Shown: positions 47,659 to 50,985 of the stretch, in pieces | Position numbering within the stretch: position 1 is the first letter of the stretch | How the letters are laid out: every line of letters begins with the position of its first letter | Source of the DNA: Deltaproteobacteria bacterium | GTDB lineage: Bacteria > Desulfobacterota > Binatia > UBA9968 | Direction: 5' to 3' | NCBI GenBank assembly: GCA_030688735.1 | Contig: JAUYJC010000275.1 | Span: forward strand, 1 to 50,985 | Length of the DNA: 50,985 nucleotides | The notes under the pieces: generated by a model | What the model saw: the letters and a program-made list of their open reading frames with translations, nothing else | The model's database searches: none | Told to the model about the DNA's origin: nothing | Program-made: the position numbers and the translations under genes

Positions 47659-49374
47659 TCAGTGCGTATCGAAAATCTCCTGGTATTGCTTTAGCTTCGC
47701 TTTGGTCGCCTCAGTCTCCGCGGCGGTTGGTTTCGCTGGATCAACCGCCGGCGGCAAACAGCCAAACTTCATCAAGCAAGCCATCAGCAGCAACCTGGCT
47801 TTGGTCGCGGTGAGATTGCTTCCCGCGATCGCCAGCGGATCGCGCGTCGGGTCGACGTAGCCACCGGCGTTGCCGCGTCCAACCTTTACCACCGGCATGC
47901 CACTGAACGTTGCGCGCTGCAGCGCCGCATCCACGGCGTTGCTCATGGCGCCAAACGGCGCCGAGCCTTCGGCGACGAAGCCGGCCAGCGGCGCGGCACG
48001 CAGATTTTTTTCAACGCGCGCAAGGATATCCACTTCGCTGCTCGCGTCTCCCGAAGTATCTTCCGGCAGGTAACGCGCATGTTTGGCGATCATGACGGTC
48101 GAGATCGCTGTCGGCCGCAAATCGCCGTCCGAATCTTTGACCGCGACCGAGATCGTCTGAATCGTTGAACCTTGAACCCTTGAACCTTGAACCTCTCTGG
48201 GCAATTGAGCGAGATTTACCTGCGAATTGTGCGTGTGCCGCTTTACCGTCTTGAACGAAAACTGCGGCGCGCCCGGATGACCCATCCGGCCGATAATGCC
48301 GCCATGGCCACCGGTGGCGACGTAACCGCCGGGGCGGGCATCGGCTTTCTGCACGTCGCGCGAGGTAAAAATCTGCTCGTCGAGAATCGCCACGGCGCCG
48401 ACGAAATCTTTGCCGTTCTCATCGGCCCAAATGCGAGACGTGATGTAGTCCACGGAATCGACGATGTTGCGGTCGCCGTCGTTGCCGATGGCGCCATGGG
48501 GTCGCTGCGAAGAATTGCCGCAGATCGGTGTCGTGGCATCGATCAGCAGATTGAGCCAGTAGGTTGTTTCTTCGACGAACGGACTGCCCTCAAGCCAGAT
48601 CGCGCCGAGGTATATACCGCTGCTTAACGCTCGCTGAACGACGTTGGTCAAACGCGCCAAGGCGGCCATCGGCGGCTCCTTGCGGAGGTATCCAGGGCGA
48701 TACGGGAAAAAATCCGTGCCGCGTATTTCCGGTGGGATATCCCCGTCGCCAATGTCGGTTCGTTCACCCGCGCTCCGTCCCTTTGCGTATCCGCCCGACG
48801 GCAGCGCCCGGTAGAAGTCGAAGTCCGCTTTCGCGCTCAAGAGACAACCGACCCCTTCATCGGAAATCCCCAGGCGGTCGATTTCTTCAAAGAGCCGCGA
48901 GCCGTCGGGGAAGAACGGCACGCGGCACAGCTCCGCCGGCGCGTTTTTCTCCGTGCCGTCCATCTCCCAAGCTTGGCCGTCGGCTTGCCGAGCCATATAG
49001 GGCAGGGGATAAAGACCATCTTCCGGCGTCAGCGTCACTTGGTAAACGGGTTTGTCATCGGGACTCGTGCGCTCCTTGTGAAACGCCCCCGAGGCATCTA
49101 AGTAACCGTCGGGCGGCGCATAAAGCTCGGCGGCGTCGCGTTCAAGCGGATGAGCGCTAAACTGTTCGAGGTAAACGGTGACGGGAGCGGCCAGCCGTTG
49201 CAGGCGCAATACATCAAAGCGCGTCGGCGAGCCGTCCGGATTCGTGCGCAACGGCAGACCGTACTTGTCGCGCGCCTTATTGCTGGTAACTAGCGGCTCG
49301 CTGTTTTGGATGGTCGCCGTCGGTCCGGAAAAAACCGCGATGCGGGGTTTTGCGCTGGCGTTGGCCACAGGCAC
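47659..49374 (-). CDS. Asparaginase-like amidohydrolase
   Basis: Predicted 571 residues. The N-terminus has an asparaginase-like opening (PRIAVFSGPTATIQNSEPL). Residues about 276-305 (NLLIDATTPICGNSSQRPHGAI and GNDGDRNIVDSV) and the late GMPVVKVGRGNAGGYV resemble the nucleophile and substrate regions of type I asparaginases. It is longer than usual, with a large middle insertion. It lies between cupin and nitrile hydratase genes on the same strand, a fit for hydrolysing the amide product. A GAAC-type repeat (48164-48196) encodes residues 394-406 in frame. Family call is moderate. Confidence 0.6.
   Translation of the reverse strand: MPVANASAKPRIAVFSGPTATIQNSEPLVTSNKARDKYGLPLRTNPDGSPTRFDVLRLQRLAAPVTVYLEQFSAHPLERDAAELYAPPDGYLDASGAFHKERTSPDDKPVYQVTLTPEDGLYPLPYMARQADGQAWEMDGTEKNAPAELCRVPFFPDGSRLFEEIDRLGISDEGVGCLLSAKADFDFYRALPSGGYAKGRSAGERTDIGDGDIPPEIRGTDFFPYRPGYLRKEPPMAALARLTNVVQRALSSGIYLGAIWLEGSPFVEETTYWLNLLIDATTPICGNSSQRPHGAIGNDGDRNIVDSVDYITSRIWADENGKDFVGAVAILDEQIFTSRDVQKADARPGGYVATGGHGGIIGRMGHPGAPQFSFKTVKRHTHNSQVNLAQLPREVQGSRVQGSTIQTISVAVKDSDGDLRPTAISTVMIAKHARYLPEDTSGDASSEVDILARVEKNLRAAPLAGFVAEGSAPFGAMSNAVDAALQRATFSGMPVVKVGRGNAGGYVDPTRDPLAIAGSNLTATKARLLLMACLMKFGCLPPAVDPAKPTAAETEATKAKLKQYQEIFDTH
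48164..48196. repeat. GAAC-type repeat inside a coding sequence
   Basis: GTTGAACCTTGAACCCTTGAACCTTGAACC, four units of the same family as 18118, 20841 and 37814, lies within the asparaginase-like gene. It is read in frame as EVQGSRVQGSTIQ (residues 394-406). Confidence 0.75.
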
Positions 49375-49413
49375 CTCCGGGGAGAAGATCGTTCGCTGGG
49401 TAATGACAATAGG

Positions 49414-50001
49414 CTATCTGAGTTCGAAAGGAATCTGCTTCGGCCCGTAACCCTGCCAGTATTTTCTGTTCACCGGGTCGTATCGTCCCTGAAGAAAACC
49501 GCCGGCCTTCTCTGCGCGCACGATGATCGCGACCGTCCGCTCTTCGCCGCTCGCCTCGGCGTGAATTTCCCATGGGCGAACCAAGTCGACTTCTCCCGGT
49601 CCGGCGCGGCGCTTGCTGACACCGCGGATCTCCGCGTAGTCGGGCTTGGATCGATCGTCCACGCGCTCGTACCGCATGATGGTCTCGGTGCCGTCCAACA
49701 CGCCGTAGAGCGTCCAGTTGTGAGCGTGATCGTGGATCTGCGTCCGGCTGTGCGGCGCTTTGATGAGCCCGTTGATCACGAACCTGTAATCCGGATCCTC
49801 GTAGAACAACAAGTTCTCGGCGCGCTCGCCACCCTGAGAACAATCGGGCCATTCCGTTGACTGCTCTTTCACCGACGGATCGGCGAGCAACTCCTCAAGA
49901 AGGGGAGTCATTCTCTGCCAACGCTTTGCCGGATCCTTCTCCTCGGCGTGAAGTTGCCGTGCCGCGGCGATGAATTTTTGAACGGCGGATTGACTGCCCA
50001 T
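49414..50001 (-). CDS. Cupin-fold metal-dependent protein (cysteine-dioxygenase-like)
   Basis: Predicted 195 residues. The cupin metal-binding motif is QIHDHAHNWTLYGVLDGTE (His90, His92), and a later VRPWEIHAE supplies His147. The architecture fits cysteine dioxygenase/PF05995-type cupins. Its reaction is unknown. It is first in the minus-strand run of amidohydrolase and nitrile hydratase genes, 39 bases before the next start, so co-transcription is probable. Confidence 0.75.
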   Translation of the reverse strand: MGSQSAVQKFIAAARQLHAEEKDPAKRWQRMTPLLEELLADPSVKEQSTEWPDCSQGGERAENLLFYEDPDYRFVINGLIKAPHSRTQIHDHAHNWTLYGVLDGTETIMRYERVDDRSKPDYAEIRGVSKRRAGPGEVDLVRPWEIHAEASGEERTVAIIVRAEKAGGFLQGRYDPVNRKYWQGYGPKQIPFELR

Positions 50002-50459
50002 TAAAAGCCTCCCGAACAGCGGATTGAGATGAACTACTTGTCCACTTCTAATCCGGTCGCCGGTGCGACGTCAAGACACTGTTAAAAACTCAGGTCCGAG
50101 TCCGTTAGTTTTGCCAGACTGCGAGGCCATCGGCGCGCAGCTGCCGAGCCAACTCTGGTTCCATGGCTTGTGCCAATTCATAGGGAAGCGGCTTGAAGTG
50201 TTCGTCAGTGGCACGAAAGATTCAAGACGCGCCATCTGGCGCCTCCGACGCTCACCACAGGTTGAAGAGATTGTTATGGCAGACCCGAGAGCCTCAAATG
50301 TTCTCAACATAGTCAAGAGATAAAAGTCTGACCCTGTCGCTTCGCAGTTTTCGGGGGCTCCAGCGGTAAGCGCCACTATGGATAATGTGTTCGGCGGGAA
50401 AATCGCCAACAACGGGCTCGATTCCTTTCCATCGTTGGGCGGCTATGATCCAGCGCCCG
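50002..50459. other. Gap without a confident gene
   Basis: No gene is supported here. On the minus strand a short segment (50221-50105) reads ATDEHFKPLPYELAQAMEPEL and then ARQLRADGLAVWQN before a stop. It looks like a protein C-terminus, but an in-frame TGA precedes it and no start is seen, so it is at most a remnant. A GGGTCAGAC string (minus strand, about 50326-50334) resembles REP-type repeats. Confidence 0.45.
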
Positions 50460-50675
50460 TCAAGTTCTCGCAGGCGTCCCGGCGGCTTCCAAGTGCTGGA
50501 TATATTCGTCGATCTGCTGTTGCAGTTGCCGAAGTTGCTCCAAGGGCCCTTCGGCGAGCACGGCGAAATTACGCGGGTTCCGGGTCAAAATTTCGTTGCG
50601 ATAAGATTCGAGGATACGCTGCATGCGTCCCATTTGTTCAATCGCTTGGTAAAGCTGTTCGCCTGTCTCAATCAT
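50460..50675 (-). CDS. Small coiled-coil protein next to DUF6932
   Basis: Predicted 71 residues, almost fully helical: IETGEQLYQAIEQMGRMQRI, then LEQLRQLQQQIDEYIQHLEAA. Its start overlaps the stop of the DUF6932-like gene by 4 bases (ATGA), which suggests a bicistronic unit. Such small helical partners often act as antitoxins or assembly partners, but no family is recognised. The end (GTPART) is abrupt. Confidence 0.65.
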   Translation of the reverse strand: MIETGEQLYQAIEQMGRMQRILESYRNEILTRNPRNFAVLAEGPLEQLRQLQQQIDEYIQHLEAAGTPART

Positions 50676-50985
50676 AACTTTATCCTCAAAATACCCTTCT
50701 TCATGCCGGGCCGTTGCTTGACCTGCTGAAAGAAGGCGACCGCTTGTTCGAAATTTTCGCTGCCATTTTTCACGACTACTATATCAAACCCAAACCGCCT
50801 CCGCACCCTGTGCTGGGACAGCAAGTTATAGGCAGCGGGCGGCAAGTCCGTTGAAAGATTATAGCTCCACTCCACCACCAGCATGAAATCAATGTCGTTC
50901 GGTTCGGGCGTGGCGGTAACGAAACTCCCGTCTACAAGCAGGGCTTCCATGAAACCGCACATTGTCAATTCCCGCATGAACTCAA
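50672..50985 (-). CDS. DUF6932-type nucleotidyltransferase-like protein, 5' end outside window
   Basis: The frame is open to the right edge; the ATG at 50977 is probably internal because EF precedes it in frame and family members are longer. The nucleotidyltransferase-like motif is ALLVDGSFVTATPEPNDIDFML, followed by RRRFGFDIVVVKNGSENFEQA and a final RKGILRIKL-like MKKGILRIKL. DUF6932 proteins resemble MNT-type toxin or antitoxin nucleotidyltransferases and are often paired with small partner proteins. The overlap with the 71-residue gene supports a pair. The function is inferred. Confidence 0.7.
   Translation of the reverse strand, partial: EFMRELTMCGFMEALLVDGSFVTATPEPNDIDFMLVVEWSYNLSTDLPPAAYNLLSQHRVRRRFGFDIVVVKNGSENFEQAVAFFQQVKQRPGMKKGILRIKL

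Noticed and set aside
50063-50412. Two overlapping frames (plus 86 and minus 113 codons) in the right-hand gap
   Set aside because: No recognisable features, no ribosome binding site and odd composition.

Overview
The window is bacterial chromosome with about 58-60% G+C by eye and densely packed genes. I think it comes from an uncultured soil or groundwater lineage of the former Deltaproteobacteria type (Binatota, Desulfobacterota or Tectomicrobia-like). That placement is inference. It rests on the mix of NIPSNAP, CoxS/CoxM/CoxG, orphan NMT1-type binding protein, nitrile hydratase and ornithine-lipid-type acyltransferase genes, and on several families of short dispersed repeats typical of such genomes. 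There is no rRNA or other decisive marker.

Region 1 (1-13.2 kb, all minus strand) is one flank of an extracellular contractile injection system (eCIS, PVC/Afp-like) locus. Reading in the direction of transcription: a sigma-54 activator (11730-13181), a gap with a sigma-54-type promoter (11418-11432), a small helical protein, the sheath, the inner tube, a T4-gp26-type baseplate protein with two zinc knuckles, a long disordered protein, a Pvc16/DUF4255 protein, an AAA+ ATPase, a small protein, a cytosolic subtilase with two P-domains (candidate cargo), and a DUF4157 protein that runs off the left edge. Spike, LysM, gp25/gpJ baseplate and tape-measure genes are not in the window and are expected further left.

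Region 2 (13.2-15.9 kb) is a decayed integration hot spot at a tRNA-Gly(CCC) gene. It holds two displaced copies of the tRNA 3' part, three relics of integrase 3' ends, and an AbrB-type antitoxin with a frameshifted PIN-domain toxin. The eCIS locus lies directly beyond this hot spot.

Region 3 (16-31.6 kb) is metabolic. It has an aldo/keto reductase, a polysaccharide deacetylase, a PTPS-like protein, a MocA-like transferase, pyrD, an NMT1-type binding protein, a NIPSNAP protein and a class III alcohol dehydrogenase. These are followed by a coxS-coxM-coxG operon without coxL, an OlsB/OlsA-like acyltransferase pair, an enoyl-CoA hydratase, an OmpA-family lipid-side protein, rlmE and galT.

Region 4 (31.8-46.1 kb) holds a glmU-glmS-MFS operon (MFS interrupted by a TGA), a small zinc-ribbon protein and a CinA-type domain protein. 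Then come a divergent Nramp homologue, a DedA protein, a nickel/cobalt permease, a moaB-moaD-moaE operon, hemW, a MetE-like protein and a DUF763 protein. The molybdopterin genes fit the molybdenum-hydroxylase subunits in region 3, and the Ni/Co permease could supply the cobalt-type nitrile hydratase in region 5.

Region 5 (46.1-50.0 kb, minus) is an operon-like run: a cupin, an asparaginase-like amidohydrolase, and a nitrile hydratase/thiocyanate hydrolase-type pair with an unusual N-terminal extension. The right edge carries a small coiled-coil protein overlapping a DUF6932-type protein.

The strongest candidates for something new are the sigma-54-controlled eCIS with a subtilase cargo candidate, the tandem integrase relics, the nitrile/amide operon, and the GAAC-type repeat that has inserted in frame into a coding sequence.
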